The notes: a model not told the origin generated them from the letters alone. Shown: positions 44,769 to 53,159, counted from the stretch's first letter. The stretch: DNA of 64,000 bases from CAZUMH01 sp964621645 (GCA_964621645.1 CAZUMH010000006.1:1-64000); one strand, 5' to 3'. Program-made: numbers and translations.

Positions 44769-45887
44769 TCACTTCTGCGTCAGTATTTGGGGCAGTTTTG
44801 ACTTGTGCGGGAAATTAATGGTATACACGGTTCCCCCTTCCCTGGAGATCTCAAGTTTTCCATTCAACTGGTCACGGGCGAAAATGGTCACCAGCTGCAA
44901 TCCCAGAGAATCGGGATAATCGACGTCCACTCCCACCGGCAGCCCCACACCGGTGTCACCCACCATGAGATTGTAATTGTCGAATTTATCGGTTTTCAAT
45001 TCCACCCGAATCAGGCACCGGCCCACATGTTCAGGGGGAAAAGCGTATTTGAGAGAATTGGAAACGAGTTCATTGACGATCAGACCACAGACGATGTAGG
45101 TCTCCAGATCGAACTCAACTTCCTGAATGTCCACTGTATATGAGATCCGCCTGGGATCGATACTGTAGGACCAGAAGAGCCCCTGGATGAGGTCCTCCAT
45201 GTAGGTTTGCAGATCGATGGTGATCAGATTTTCAGACTGGTAAAGACGTTCGTGGATGAGAGCCATGGCCCGCACCCGGTCCTGACATTGCTGGAACATG
45301 GCCCGCATCCGTTCGTCACTGATATGCTGTGACTGCAGACTGAGAATGCTGCAGACGGTTTGAAAATTATTCTTCACCCGGTGATAGATTTCCTTAAGCA
45401 GCGTCTCCTTTTTTCGCAGACTTTCCCAGAGAGCCATTTCGCGGGCAGGGATGTTTTTCTCCAGCCGGAAAAGCCGGTGAGCCCGTCGCATAACATACTC
45501 GAGTTCCTGAAGATAGCCGTCATGAACAATAAGGTAGTCCACGATAGTATCGCTGATAAGATCCTGTGCCTGTCTCATTTCCCGGGGCTCCGCTAGGAGC
45601 AGGACCGGAATTTCATCGCCGTCATCCATAACATGGGGCAGTTCCGAGACGGGGCCGTCCTCCAGCGTAAGCGGAGCCAGAACCAGCGTTGGTTTAAAGA
45701 GTTTGGATTGCACCGCGGCTTCGATGAGGTTCTCCGAGAGCGCAATGACGTAAGAATCCGGATCCTGCTTGAGACGGTTAGCGATCAGATCCTTGCGTTC
45801 CCCTGGTCTGTCAACAAGAAGAACGCGCAAGATTTTTTTCCCCGCTGACTGCTCTTTATTGGATGGCACCGGATGTTGTCCTTTCAC
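44769..45887 (-). CDS. Soluble histidine kinase with degenerate receiver domain
   Basis: 372 residues. The N-terminal ~125 residues resemble a receiver (ILRVLLVDRPGERK) but the phosphoacceptor site reads LVLAPLTL, with Ala71 in place of Asp, and the usual Lys-Pro is VHDG, so it is a pseudo-receiver. The kinase core is of the HisKA_2 type with His169 in LKEIYHRVKNNFQTV, followed by an ATPase domain (LIVNELVSNSLKYAF, VGDTGVGLP, SLGLQLVTIFA). No membrane segment is seen, so it acts in the cytoplasm. The start codon is GTG 45887 without a clear ribosome site. It lies 33 bases downstream of the patatin gene. Confidence 0.85.
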   Translation of the reverse strand: MKGQHPVPSNKEQSAGKKILRVLLVDRPGERKDLIANRLKQDPDSYVIALSENLIEAAVQSKLFKPTLVLAPLTLEDGPVSELPHVMDDGDEIPVLLLAEPREMRQAQDLISDTIVDYLIVHDGYLQELEYVMRRAHRLFRLEKNIPAREMALWESLRKKETLLKEIYHRVKNNFQTVCSILSLQSQHISDERMRAMFQQCQDRVRAMALIHERLYQSENLITIDLQTYMEDLIQGLFWSYSIDPRRISYTVDIQEVEFDLETYIVCGLIVNELVSNSLKYAFPPEHVGRCLIRVELKTDKFDNYNLMVGDTGVGLPVGVDVDYPDSLGLQLVTIFARDQLNGKLEISREGGTVYTINFPHKSKLPQILTQK

Positions 45888-45919
45888 GGTTTTTTCTTGA
45901 TGCAGGAATCCTGCGGCAT

Positions 45920-46759
45920 TTATCTTTTCCAGAAGTTCAGCGCGATTTCCTTCTTTCTCTTCTTTTTATCGGATCGCTTCAGAAGTTCGGCCAACTCCTT
46001 CCGGAAGGCCGCAATATCCCCTGAAACGCTTTCAATTATTTCCTTCTCATGGTGAAAATCCAGGATCTGAAAGTTTTTCAAGGCCGGTTTCAGATAGATC
46101 TCCGGATTAAGCCTTTGGCGCTCGAGGTAGTTTATTTTATTTTCCATTATTTGGAAGGATGTCATTATCGTATTGAACATGGTGGGAGACGGACTGCGGG
46201 CAGGGGGTTCCGAGGAGCCCGAAACATCGATGGCGATCAAAATGTCACACTCGTCACGAATGATACTCATCGGCAGGGGATTGACGATGCCTCCGTCTAC
46301 CAAGATGCGGCTGTTAATCTTTATGGGCTGGAAAACTCCCGGAATGGAAATGCTGGCCCGGACGGCCGGGATGATCTCGCCCTTTTCAAAGACGACTTCC
46401 TCTCTTTTCCAGAAATCGGTGGCCACGATCTTCAGTTGTATGGGAAGGTCTTCGAACCATTTGACAGGCAAATGTTCATTTAAAAAATCGGTAACACCCT
46501 CTCCCTTAACCATGCCGGACATCGGGAACAGGGAAAAATCGATCATATGGGTCATCTCTTTCAGGCCGATGCTCTGGTAGAGATCTTTGATCTGGGATGC
46601 GGACATTCCTGCGGCATAAAAGGCGCCGATGATGGAGCCGATACTCGTTCCTGAGATGAGTGTCGGTTTAACGCCCATCTCATCCAAAACCTGCAGGAAC
46701 TCCATGTGACAGAGACCGCGGGCACCTCCCCCTCCCAGGGCGAGACCGAACCGTTTCAC
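45920..46759 (-). CDS. Patatin-like phospholipase (RssA family)
   Basis: 279 residues. Oxyanion motif GGGGARGLCHM (9-19), nucleophile elbow GTSIG with Ser39, and the catalytic Asp155 in VDGGIVNPLP form a complete Ser-Asp dyad. The length equals other short bacterial patatins. It should hydrolyse phospholipids or acyl esters at the inner membrane. GTG start with AGGGAGC upstream. It is transcribed with the soluble histidine kinase gene. Confidence 0.95.
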   Translation of the reverse strand: MKRFGLALGGGGARGLCHMEFLQVLDEMGVKPTLISGTSIGSIIGAFYAAGMSASQIKDLYQSIGLKEMTHMIDFSLFPMSGMVKGEGVTDFLNEHLPVKWFEDLPIQLKIVATDFWKREEVVFEKGEIIPAVRASISIPGVFQPIKINSRILVDGGIVNPLPMSIIRDECDILIAIDVSGSSEPPARSPSPTMFNTIMTSFQIMENKINYLERQRLNPEIYLKPALKNFQILDFHHEKEIIESVSGDIAAFRKELAELLKRSDKKKRKKEIALNFWKR

Positions 46760-46762
46760 CTC

Positions 46763-46790
46763 TTGCTCCCTGAAAATACAATAGTATAAA
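46763..46790 (+). promoter_or_regulatory. Possible promoter for the EF-hand-like protein gene
   Basis: TTGCTC at 46763-46768 and TATAAA at 46785-46790, spacer 16. It overlaps the patatin promoter on the other strand. Confidence 0.35.
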
Positions 46791-46791
46791 T

Positions 46792-46820
46792 AAAATAAGC
46801 TCTGGGAGGATGAAAGTCAA
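46792..46820 (-). promoter_or_regulatory. Promoter of the patatin-kinase pair
   Basis: Minus strand TTGACT (46820-46815), 17 bases, TATTTT (46797-46792); predicted start near 46785, 26 bases before GTG 46759. Confidence 0.5.
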
Positions 46821-46909
46821 GCTCTTTGCCTGATTCCCCGCCAGTTGCTTCTCCTCTTCTGATTTCGTATCTTACAGGGTGTTCAAGGCGTAAAAAAAAG
46901 GAGGCCGGG

Positions 46910-47644
46910 ATGAAGCGGAGCCTGTTTATTATTCTGTTAGGGATATGTGTCTCTTCGACCATACTGGCGCAGGTTTCGCGACAGGAGGTGAAGCCGACCA
47001 CAGAGGAAGAAGCGCGGATAATCGCCCGCATCAAGGCGTTGCGGTTTTCCATTGACAGTCTCATGCTGCAGCTGTCTCCTGAAACCAGGGATATGCTGCG
47101 CCGTCAGTTGGCCCTGCCGACGGGAAATATCACTATCTCAGTCCCGGTGAGAAGAGAGACAACCCCTGAAATCAATACGCCGCAGGTCTTCACTCCCGAT
47201 CCTAAATATGAGGCCTTGACCCAATTCGATCGTAACGGTGACGGGAAACTGGGCAGCGGTGATGATCTTTTTATTGACGCCTTTCAGATCTGGCACGATA
47301 AGAACCGGGATAAACGAGTGAGTACCAGCGAACGTTCCGGAATCCAGGAATACCTCAAGGAAATACGATTGAATGATGGGACGGCCCTGATTCCGGATGG
47401 TACGATTATCTCTTTTTGGATGGTGGATTATGTCATTTTCGACCTGAATCATGATGGAACCAACGATTATGAAACCGGGACCGGAACTGATGACGGTATC
47501 CTGGTTATCGATACAGGGACACTGAATAACCGGGGATATGAGTTACTCTCTCCCTGGGGCAGCAAACTTGAAGGTGTCGTCCCCATGGAATCAGGGCAGA
47601 TACTGGTCAGGCCCGATGGCACCAGAAAAACGCTTCTCTGGTAA
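46910..47644 (+). CDS. Secreted EF-hand/dockerin-like protein
   Basis: 244 residues. Signal peptide (cleavage near ILAQ). Three acidic loops resemble calcium-binding EF-hand or dockerin loops: DRNGDGKLGSGDD, DKNRDKRVSTSE and DLNHDGTNDYET. Before them is a helical region (EEARIIARIKALRFSID). It is probably a periplasmic or surface calcium-binding protein. ATG 46910 is preceded by GGAGG; a longer frame from 46826 is not used. No family assigned. Confidence 0.75.
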   Translation: MKRSLFIILLGICVSSTILAQVSRQEVKPTTEEEARIIARIKALRFSIDSLMLQLSPETRDMLRRQLALPTGNITISVPVRRETTPEINTPQVFTPDPKYEALTQFDRNGDGKLGSGDDLFIDAFQIWHDKNRDKRVSTSERSGIQEYLKEIRLNDGTALIPDGTIISFWMVDYVIFDLNHDGTNDYETGTGTDDGILVIDTGTLNNRGYELLSPWGSKLEGVVPMESGQILVRPDGTRKTLLW

Positions 47645-47678
47645 CCCCTCAGTCCGAGAGCCCGTCATCTCTCCTCTG

Positions 47679-48833
47679 TTAACGGAAGCCTGTCTCCGGT
47701 GCGTGGGGCAGCCGTTCCAGAGGCCTGGTCAGCTGGAAACGGCCCTCGGCAATCCAGGATTTGAGGATATTGGAGATGCGTCGCGCTTTTTCCAGACTGG
47801 AAAGAAGATAGGCGGGCACATCCTCTCCGCATACCCGCACGCTTCCGTTCATGATCTCTTCCACGGTGGTCTCGTCCAACACTATCCCGGTCTTCTGGGG
47901 ATAATCACAGCTGTAATCGACTATGGGCACCCGGATATCACGATTCCGCACTGATACGAACCGCAGCATCTCCTCATCCAGGATCGGAATGGGAACTCCC
48001 AATCCCACCATCATACTGGTACCGTAATTTTTTAAATATACGCCGCGCAGCCATTGGGCGGACATCTGTTTCAGATCACCGGTAACGGCCATCGTTCCAG
48101 CTGGCTTACAGGGGATTCCTCTTTCATTTCTGGGAGCTGCGGGAGCGTGCTGGGTTCCGGGGCCGGTCACGTATCCTATTCCCCCGCCTAAAAAAATACG
48201 GGTGCCCACTCCTATGGTACGGAAATATGGATCGTTCATGAGAGGACTGAGCTCCCCGGCCCCGCTGTAGGTGGCATTGCCGTAGCGCGGTTTTAAAACA
48301 CCCATGTAGGTATGAATCGTACGGGTGGAACCGTTTACAGCGCAGTTGTAATTTTGATAGGCGTTGCGGGGACAAAACAGAAAGGCATCCGGAAGATCGG
48401 CCAGAGAGATTTCTTTCTCCAAGATCAGGCCGGGGTAGCAGTCGGTACCTGTTCCTTCAGCGCTCAGTGTTATCTTCCCTCCGGAAAGTAAATCCTGGAT
48501 GACATGACCGCCGCCGTAGCGTGCCGGTCCATCCGTCCCGTTTTCCCGCGGCTGAGTGGCTCCGAGGTAGCAATCCACCGCAGCCAGTCCGGCGTAAGCT
48601 TCGACTCCGTTAAGCCTGATCCGGCGCAGTTTCATACGGGGGGTGGGGTGGCCGATGTTGAAAAAGGCGCCGGAGGAGCACATGACACCGAAGGTTCCGG
48701 TGGTGACCACATCGACCTGCCTGGCAGTGCGTTCCACGCCGTGACGGTCGATACAGCGCAGGACTTCCTCGGCCGTGACCACCACCGCCTGCCGGCGGCG
48801 GATTTTCTCGTTTATTTTTTCGTAAGTCCTCAT
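47679..48833 (-). CDS. COG1900/DUF39 homocysteine biosynthesis protein (aspartate semialdehyde sulfurtransferase)
   Basis: 384 residues. The family features are visible: VDVVTTGTFGVMCSSGAFFNIGHPTPRM, VDCYLGATQ, GGGHVIQDLLSGG, and GGGIGYVTGPGTQH. Cys52, Cys88 and Cys132 are candidate sulfur-carrying residues. Work in Methanosarcina (MA1821) showed that this family, with partners, converts aspartate semialdehyde and sulfide to homocysteine. Here it lies 24 bases after an aspartokinase gene and in the same operon as a COG2122 gene, so the same pathway is inferred. In Methanosarcina the partner is a ferredoxin-type NIL protein (MA1822); none is in this operon. Confidence 0.9.
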   Translation of the reverse strand: MRTYEKINEKIRRRQAVVVTAEEVLRCIDRHGVERTARQVDVVTTGTFGVMCSSGAFFNIGHPTPRMKLRRIRLNGVEAYAGLAAVDCYLGATQPRENGTDGPARYGGGHVIQDLLSGGKITLSAEGTGTDCYPGLILEKEISLADLPDAFLFCPRNAYQNYNCAVNGSTRTIHTYMGVLKPRYGNATYSGAGELSPLMNDPYFRTIGVGTRIFLGGGIGYVTGPGTQHAPAAPRNERGIPCKPAGTMAVTGDLKQMSAQWLRGVYLKNYGTSMMVGLGVPIPILDEEMLRFVSVRNRDIRVPIVDYSCDYPQKTGIVLDETTVEEIMNGSVRVCGEDVPAYLLSSLEKARRISNILKSWIAEGRFQLTRPLERLPHAPETGFR

Positions 48834-48857
48834 GCTTTCCTCCCTATGCTGATACGA

Positions 48858-50237
48858 TCAGTCATTTCCATTGAGAAAAAGACGGTGCACTGCCTGTACG
48901 CTTGCGTTGACGCACTGGCGGGGTACAATGAAATAGGCGGCCACCCGGGAGGCACCGGAAACAACCAGGTGTACGTGACTGCCGCTTTTATTAATTGTTC
49001 CGATCACATCGGTCAGACAGCCTTCCGATTCCGCCAGTCCCTGTCCGACCACGGCCACCAGACCGATGCTGTCCACCGGCTCGATTTGATCGATACCGGA
49101 TGGCACGATCCGTCTCAGCGTCTTTTCGGCCGGATCGAGATCGGATCGGTCCAGCAGGATGTTGATGCAGGTCTGGCTGGTCATGACCGAGCGGATGTTC
49201 ACACCGCTTTGCCCCAAGGCCGAAACCAGAATTCCCAGAAGGCCGGTTGCATAACCGACATCCGCGCCATGTACCCGTAAGAGAGCGATGTCTTCCTTGT
49301 AGGTGACGCTTTTTATCACGCCTTTCTGTACCGGGCTGTTTTTGGTTATGATGGTTCCAGGATTGTCCGGGTGAAAGGTATTGCGGATATAAATTGGAAT
49401 AGCAGTATCCAGCAGGGGCTCGACGGTGCGGGGGTGGAGGATGCCGGCACCAAAATAGGCGAGTTCGGCGGCTTCGTCATAGGAGAGAGAGGGGATGATA
49501 CGGCTGGAGGTAACTACCTGGGGGGCCGCGCTGAGAAATCCATCCACATCCTTCCACATCTCCAAACGGTCGGCTTCCAGGCAGGCAGCCAGAACGGCGG
49601 CGACATAATCGGATCCGCCCCTGCCGAAAGTAAGGGGAACGCCTGGAGACCTCTGTCCGAAAAAGCCGGTGACCAACGGCAGCTTTCCTTCCCGGAGGAC
49701 GGCATGAATGTGCCGCGGCAGGAGTTCTCTGGTCCACTTCAGATCGGCGCTGGCGTTGCCCCAGGGACCGCGGCCCACCAGATCGATCCCGTCGCCCTCC
49801 AGCAGGGCGCAGGTCCTGCCCCGGGCCTCAAGAATGCCTGCCATTACCGTGACGGCCAGCCGTTCACCCATGGAGAGGATGTGGTCCTGCAGGCGGGGAG
49901 TGACCTCGCCTGTGTAGGATATCCCGGTACAGAGACGCTGCAGTCTTATTGTCAGCTGGTCGATCCCGGCAAAGGTCTTGTTGCGGATCAGGCTGTCCGG
50001 AATGCATTCCCGTGCCACCCGATGATGCCGGTCGCTGAGATCGCTCAATTGGGCCTGAAGGCTGTTTTCAGACTCGAGCGCTACCCGCATGGTTTCCAGG
50101 AGCGTATCGGTGACTCCGTCAAAGGCGGAGAGAACAGCAACTATCCGTTTCCCTGAAGCTGAGGCGATGCGGAGGGCCGCTTCAAAAATGGAATCGCTTG
50201 CTTGCAGGGTCGATCCGCCGAATTTCATCACAATCAT
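48858..50237 (-). CDS. lysC: Aspartate kinase
   Basis: 459 residues. Kinase motif VMKFGGSTL at the N-terminus, FGRGGSDYVAAVLAACLEAD, and MWKDVDGF mark the aspartokinase fold; two C-terminal ACT domains (about 305-455: ALLRVHGADVGYATGLLGILVSALGQSGVNIRSV, and SIGLVAVVGQGL) suggest allosteric control. It makes aspartyl phosphate, the first step to Met, Thr and Lys. ATG 50237 overlaps the stop of the COG2122 gene (ATGA), and GGGG lies upstream. A longer frame from 50348 is not used. Being in the homocysteine operon, it may be a dedicated isozyme. Confidence 0.95.
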   Translation of the reverse strand: MIVMKFGGSTLQASDSIFEAALRIASASGKRIVAVLSAFDGVTDTLLETMRVALESENSLQAQLSDLSDRHHRVARECIPDSLIRNKTFAGIDQLTIRLQRLCTGISYTGEVTPRLQDHILSMGERLAVTVMAGILEARGRTCALLEGDGIDLVGRGPWGNASADLKWTRELLPRHIHAVLREGKLPLVTGFFGQRSPGVPLTFGRGGSDYVAAVLAACLEADRLEMWKDVDGFLSAAPQVVTSSRIIPSLSYDEAAELAYFGAGILHPRTVEPLLDTAIPIYIRNTFHPDNPGTIITKNSPVQKGVIKSVTYKEDIALLRVHGADVGYATGLLGILVSALGQSGVNIRSVMTSQTCINILLDRSDLDPAEKTLRRIVPSGIDQIEPVDSIGLVAVVGQGLAESEGCLTDVIGTINKSGSHVHLVVSGASRVAAYFIVPRQCVNASVQAVHRLFLNGND

Positions 50238-51001
50238 TCTTTTTCCCCTTTCACAGGTAATACAGTCGTTCTGCGACCCGGCAGACATCCCCGGGTAATG
50301 AGACCGGTATCGTATGGAATTCTTTTCAGAGCAGGGAGGCTCCCCCACAGAGCTATGTCTCGTCCCAGCACGGCCAGGCCGCCTTCGATCTCGGGTATAT
50401 CAGCCAGAACGTCGAAACAGTTAGTCAGGTCTTTTTTACTCAGCACCCGATTGCCAAGGGCGGTAGCCGCTGCGTCCGCTGTCACCAGATCAAAGGAGAC
50501 AACCAGGGCCGCGTCCGCCTTTCCATAGCTGTGCGAATGTCCCACGGTTCCGGAAGAGGTGGCGATTCCAAAGGGTCGCGGGCGAGGGAGAGCTTCCAGC
50601 GCCAATTCCACGGGAAACCCGGGGCCGCAGTAGAGGCCCACCAGTACGGGCGAGGTGACGAACAGCGCGATATCGCCGCCGTTGTCCACCACGGCTTCCG
50701 GTGCCCCGGCTTTGAGCAGAGAGTCCAGACATTCCCAAGCCACCATCCCCGCAACCGCGGCCATGGGGCCGACTCCGCTTTTTTCCGCGGAGAGATACAT
50801 CCTTTTAATCGATTCAGGGACTCGATCGGGAATATCCAGGGGGTCGTGTGAGGCGGCGAATTCCGGATGCAGGCTGATCCACTGCCGCAGAAGGCCGCGG
50901 GTTCTGCGTACAGAATCCACGGCAGCGGGAAAGAATTTCTTCTCTACCAGAACCGTCAGGATGCTCTCTCCGATTTCAATATGATGTCTTTGCCAGCGCA
51001 T
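50234..51001 (-). CDS. UPF0280/COG2122 family protein (sulfide assimilation)
   Basis: 255 residues. Family features: MAAVAGMVAWECLDSLL, EAVVDNGGDIALFV, GIATSSGTVGHSHSYGKADAALVVS and DLVTADAAATALGN. It is related to ApbE-like flavin transferases by fold. The Methanosarcina homologue MA1715 supports homocysteine formation from sulfide. The gene is first of the operon and its stop overlaps the aspartokinase start by four bases. ATG 51001 lies ten bases after the T tract of a strong terminator and has no Shine-Dalgarno site. Confidence 0.9.
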   Translation of the reverse strand: MRWQRHHIEIGESILTVLVEKKFFPAAVDSVRRTRGLLRQWISLHPEFAASHDPLDIPDRVPESIKRMYLSAEKSGVGPMAAVAGMVAWECLDSLLKAGAPEAVVDNGGDIALFVTSPVLVGLYCGPGFPVELALEALPRPRPFGIATSSGTVGHSHSYGKADAALVVSFDLVTADAAATALGNRVLSKKDLTNCFDVLADIPEIEGGLAVLGRDIALWGSLPALKRIPYDTGLITRGCLPGRRTTVLPVKGEKE

Positions 51002-51010
51002 AATTCACAT

Positions 51011-51045
51011 AAAAAAAGCCCGCGGCTTTGGAAGCCGCGGGCTTT
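51011..51045 (-). terminator. Intrinsic terminator / attenuator before the homocysteine operon
   Basis: On the minus strand a 14-bp perfect stem (AAAGCCCGCGGCTT 51045-51032, complement 51028-51015) with a 3-base loop is followed by a T run ending at 51011. It sits between the leader frame and ATG 51001 of COG2122. The plus strand has only a short T run. Confidence 0.93.
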
Positions 51046-51091
51046 GTATCCTTGTCCAATGCTATGACTACCTAGACATGTCCCACGGCCT
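51032..51091 (-). promoter_or_regulatory. Candidate antiterminator pairing in the leader
   Basis: The RNA segment AGGCCGTGGG (51091-51082), inside codons 27-30 of the leader frame, can pair with CCCGCGGCTT (51041-51032), the 5' arm of the terminator, using ten pairs of which two are G-U. This excludes the terminator hairpin. A ribosome at the leader stop would cover the first segment. Confidence 0.55.
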
Positions 51092-51170
51092 CCCTATAAG
51101 CGCTGCGCATGCCCATAAAGGTGACACTCATGTTCATGATGGCGGGAATTGTCCGGCGTGTGTTATTCAT
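51072..51170 (-). CDS. Leader peptide of 32 codons upstream of the homocysteine operon
   Basis: A frame of 32 codons from ATG 51170 to TAG 51072, with Met at 1, 12, 14, 19 and 21 (segment MNMSVTFMGM). AGGT lies four bases before the ATG. It lies between a near-consensus promoter and the terminator, and the last Met codons are about 65 bases before the terminator stem. I infer that it is a leader peptide whose translation monitors charged tRNA-Met or fMet availability. It could instead be a free small protein or chance. Confidence 0.5.
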   Translation of the reverse strand: MNNTRRTIPAIMNMSVTFMGMRSAYREAVGHV

Positions 51171-51215
51171 TTTACCTGTTTTACTTCCTTGCGATACTTT
51201 TTATTGATGGGGATA

Positions 51216-51244
51216 AATATACGATCCGTGGATATCAGTGTCAA
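51216..51244 (-). promoter_or_regulatory. Near-consensus sigma-70 promoter of the homocysteine operon leader
   Basis: Minus strand TTGACA (51244-51239), 17-base spacer, TATATT (51221-51216). Predicted start near 51209, about 40 bases before ATG 51170. Confidence 0.8.
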
Positions 51245-51320
51245 GGAAAAAATCCCCGTATAATTATTTTTTTAACAATAATTGCTGACAAGTTCCGGGC
51301 GGACAGTCATCTGTGCGGGA

Positions 51321-52289
51321 TTAATTCGGCAGACTGTCGCGGTAACGCAGCAATCTTTCCCTAACCATTCCGGGGTCCGTCATCTGGAAGAGCTCTTGCC
51401 TCAGCCGGGTGCTCCCCGGCATTCCCCGGGTGTACCAGCCCAGATGTTTGCGCATTTCTTTTACCGCCGTTTCTTCCCGTTCTAGGGTGAGGGCGAGCCG
51501 GTAGTGATCCAGGCAGATGGCGATTCTTTCCTGAAAGGACGGGTCGGGAGGAACCTCACCCTTCTCTAAAAGCTGGGCCACCTGCCGGAAGATCCAGGGG
51601 CGGCCCAGGGCGCCCCTTCCGATCATGACGGCGTTGCAGCCGGTCAGGGTCAGCATGTTTTGGGCATCGCCGGCACTCTGAATGTCTCCGTTTCCGATAA
51701 CCGGGATGGTGACGGATTCCTTTACCTGCTTGATCAAATCCCAATCCGCCTTGCCTTTGAAGGCCATGTCGCGGGTGCGGGGATGCAGAATGACCGCCGC
51801 GGCGCCTTCTTCCTGGAGGATCCGGGCCGCCTGCAGGGCCACGATATTTTTCTCGTTCCAGCCGGAGCGAATCTTCCCCGTCACCGGCAGACTGGTGGCC
51901 GCGATAACCTCTCTGATTACGGCCCGCAGTTTCTTCAAATCCCGCAGCAGGGCGGAACCGGACCCGTTTTTCACCACTTTTTTTGCTGGACAGCCGAAAT
52001 TGAGGTCGATCCAGTCGGGAGAGGCCTCCTCGGCTGACAGGGCCGCCCGGGCCATCGTCTGGGGATCCTTACCGAATATCTGGACCGCGAAGGGGCGTTC
52101 GCTGGCTCCGGCTTCTATCATTCCCCGGGTGCGCTGGTTTTCCCGCACAAGACCGTCGGCGCTTACCAGTTCCGAGCAGGTGGCGGCCGCACCGAAGGAA
52201 CGGCAGATGCGCCGGAAAGAGGCATCTGCCACACCCGCCATGGGAGCCAGCAGGGCTCCAGCATCAAGTTCCAGGCTGCCTATCCTCAT
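51321..52289 (-). CDS. dusB: tRNA-dihydrouridine synthase (DusB-like)
   Basis: 322 residues. Motifs APMAGVADASFRRICRSFGA, DLNFGCPAKKVVKNGSGSALL with catalytic Cys100, GKIRSGWNE, ILHPRTRDMAFKGKADWDLI, GNGDI and MIGRGALGRPWIF are the complete Dus set, with FMN bound in the TIM barrel. It reduces uridines in the tRNA D loop with NADPH. The start overlaps the stop of the upstream acyltransferase gene by four bases. The 76 bases between its stop and the leader promoter to the left hold no further gene. Confidence 0.96.
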   Translation of the reverse strand: MRIGSLELDAGALLAPMAGVADASFRRICRSFGAAATCSELVSADGLVRENQRTRGMIEAGASERPFAVQIFGKDPQTMARAALSAEEASPDWIDLNFGCPAKKVVKNGSGSALLRDLKKLRAVIREVIAATSLPVTGKIRSGWNEKNIVALQAARILQEEGAAAVILHPRTRDMAFKGKADWDLIKQVKESVTIPVIGNGDIQSAGDAQNMLTLTGCNAVMIGRGALGRPWIFRQVAQLLEKGEVPPDPSFQERIAICLDHYRLALTLEREETAVKEMRKHLGWYTRGMPGSTRLRQELFQMTDPGMVRERLLRYRDSLPN

Positions 52290-52984
52290 GATTCCGCCTT
52301 CTGATCCTGCTCCCTATTCCAGGGCCGGCCCGCCAGTTCATCGGCCCGGGTCAGCTGATCCAGCAGGATTCTCTCGAGCCTGGCCGCTTCTTTTTCCATC
52401 ACATCGTGGGAATCATCCCGGGAGAGGCGGACAGGCGATCCCAGGAATGCGAAGACTTTTGTAAAGGGCGCCGGGAGAAGGTAGCGGTCCCAGGCTTTCA
52501 TGACGAGACCGCGGCGGACGGAGAAAGTGAAGGGAACGATTACGGCATTCAGTTTTTTTGCCAGGAAGAGAACACCGGGTTTGACGCGGTAGAGCGGGCC
52601 CCGGGGGCCGTCCACGGCGATAATGCTGTCTGATCCTTCCTGCATGTATTTCACCATTCCGATGAGGGCGCGTACCGGTGACTTGGCGCTGCTGCCAAAG
52701 CTGATCCTGAAGCCGAATCGCTGCAGAATGGCGGCCTGCAGGCGACCGTCCTGACTCAGCGAGGACATGACGCAGATGTTTTTCCGGCCAAACAAGCGGT
52801 AGACCATAAATTGGCGGCCGTGCATCAGGGCGTAGACGATCCTGGTCCCCTGGCTCCGCAGTCTCTCGATCTCTTCACCGCCCTCGATCCGCAAGCGAAG
52901 AGTCCGGGAGTAGATCCGTATCGCCGCTGCGCCCAGGGAGGGATAGATATGGGTGTAGATCCACTCTTTAAGCGAGGCGTTCAT
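52286..52984 (-). CDS. DUF374 lysophospholipid acyltransferase family protein
   Basis: 232 residues. The DUF374 pattern is clear: VYALMHGRQFMVYRLFGRKNICVMSSLSQDGRL in the acceptor site and IIAVDGPRGPLYRVKPGVLFLAKKLNAVIVP, similar to LpxL/PlsC acyltransferases (the H-x-x-x-x-D/E motif replaced by HGRQF). It probably acylates a lipid A or phospholipid precursor at the inner membrane. Start ATG 52984; the promoter was not found. Co-transcribed with dusB. Confidence 0.85.
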   Translation of the reverse strand: MNASLKEWIYTHIYPSLGAAAIRIYSRTLRLRIEGGEEIERLRSQGTRIVYALMHGRQFMVYRLFGRKNICVMSSLSQDGRLQAAILQRFGFRISFGSSAKSPVRALIGMVKYMQEGSDSIIAVDGPRGPLYRVKPGVLFLAKKLNAVIVPFTFSVRRGLVMKAWDRYLLPAPFTKVFAFLGSPVRLSRDDSHDVMEKEAARLERILLDQLTRADELAGRPWNREQDQKAES

Positions 52985-53130
52985 GGTTCTCCATTATTAT
53001 CACCCGCTAAATGTAGGACTATCAGAAAGAAATGTCAACAGGAAAAGAGACGGGATATACATGTCTGTTTACATCTATTCCGAAAATGTGAAAATGAAGG
53101 GAAGAGAGCCCTGATCCCTCGTTTATCCCC

Positions 53131-53159
53131 TTGACTTTTATATATGATTTTTCGATATT
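53131..53159 (+). promoter_or_regulatory. Promoter of the DUF4416-purM operon
   Basis: TTGACT at 53131-53136 and GATATT at 53154-53159, spacer 17 bases. It lies 43 bases before GTG 53202. Confidence 0.5.

Noticed and set aside
51032..51170. A T-box or SAM riboswitch in the homocysteine leader.
   Set aside because: The T-box core TGGNACC and specifier features are absent, and no SAM-I, SAM-II or SAH core was recognised; the peptide-attenuator reading fits better.
51078..51263. A 61-codon plus-strand frame opposite the leader peptide.
   Set aside because: No ribosome site; the strand-specific promoter and terminator signals favour the minus strand.
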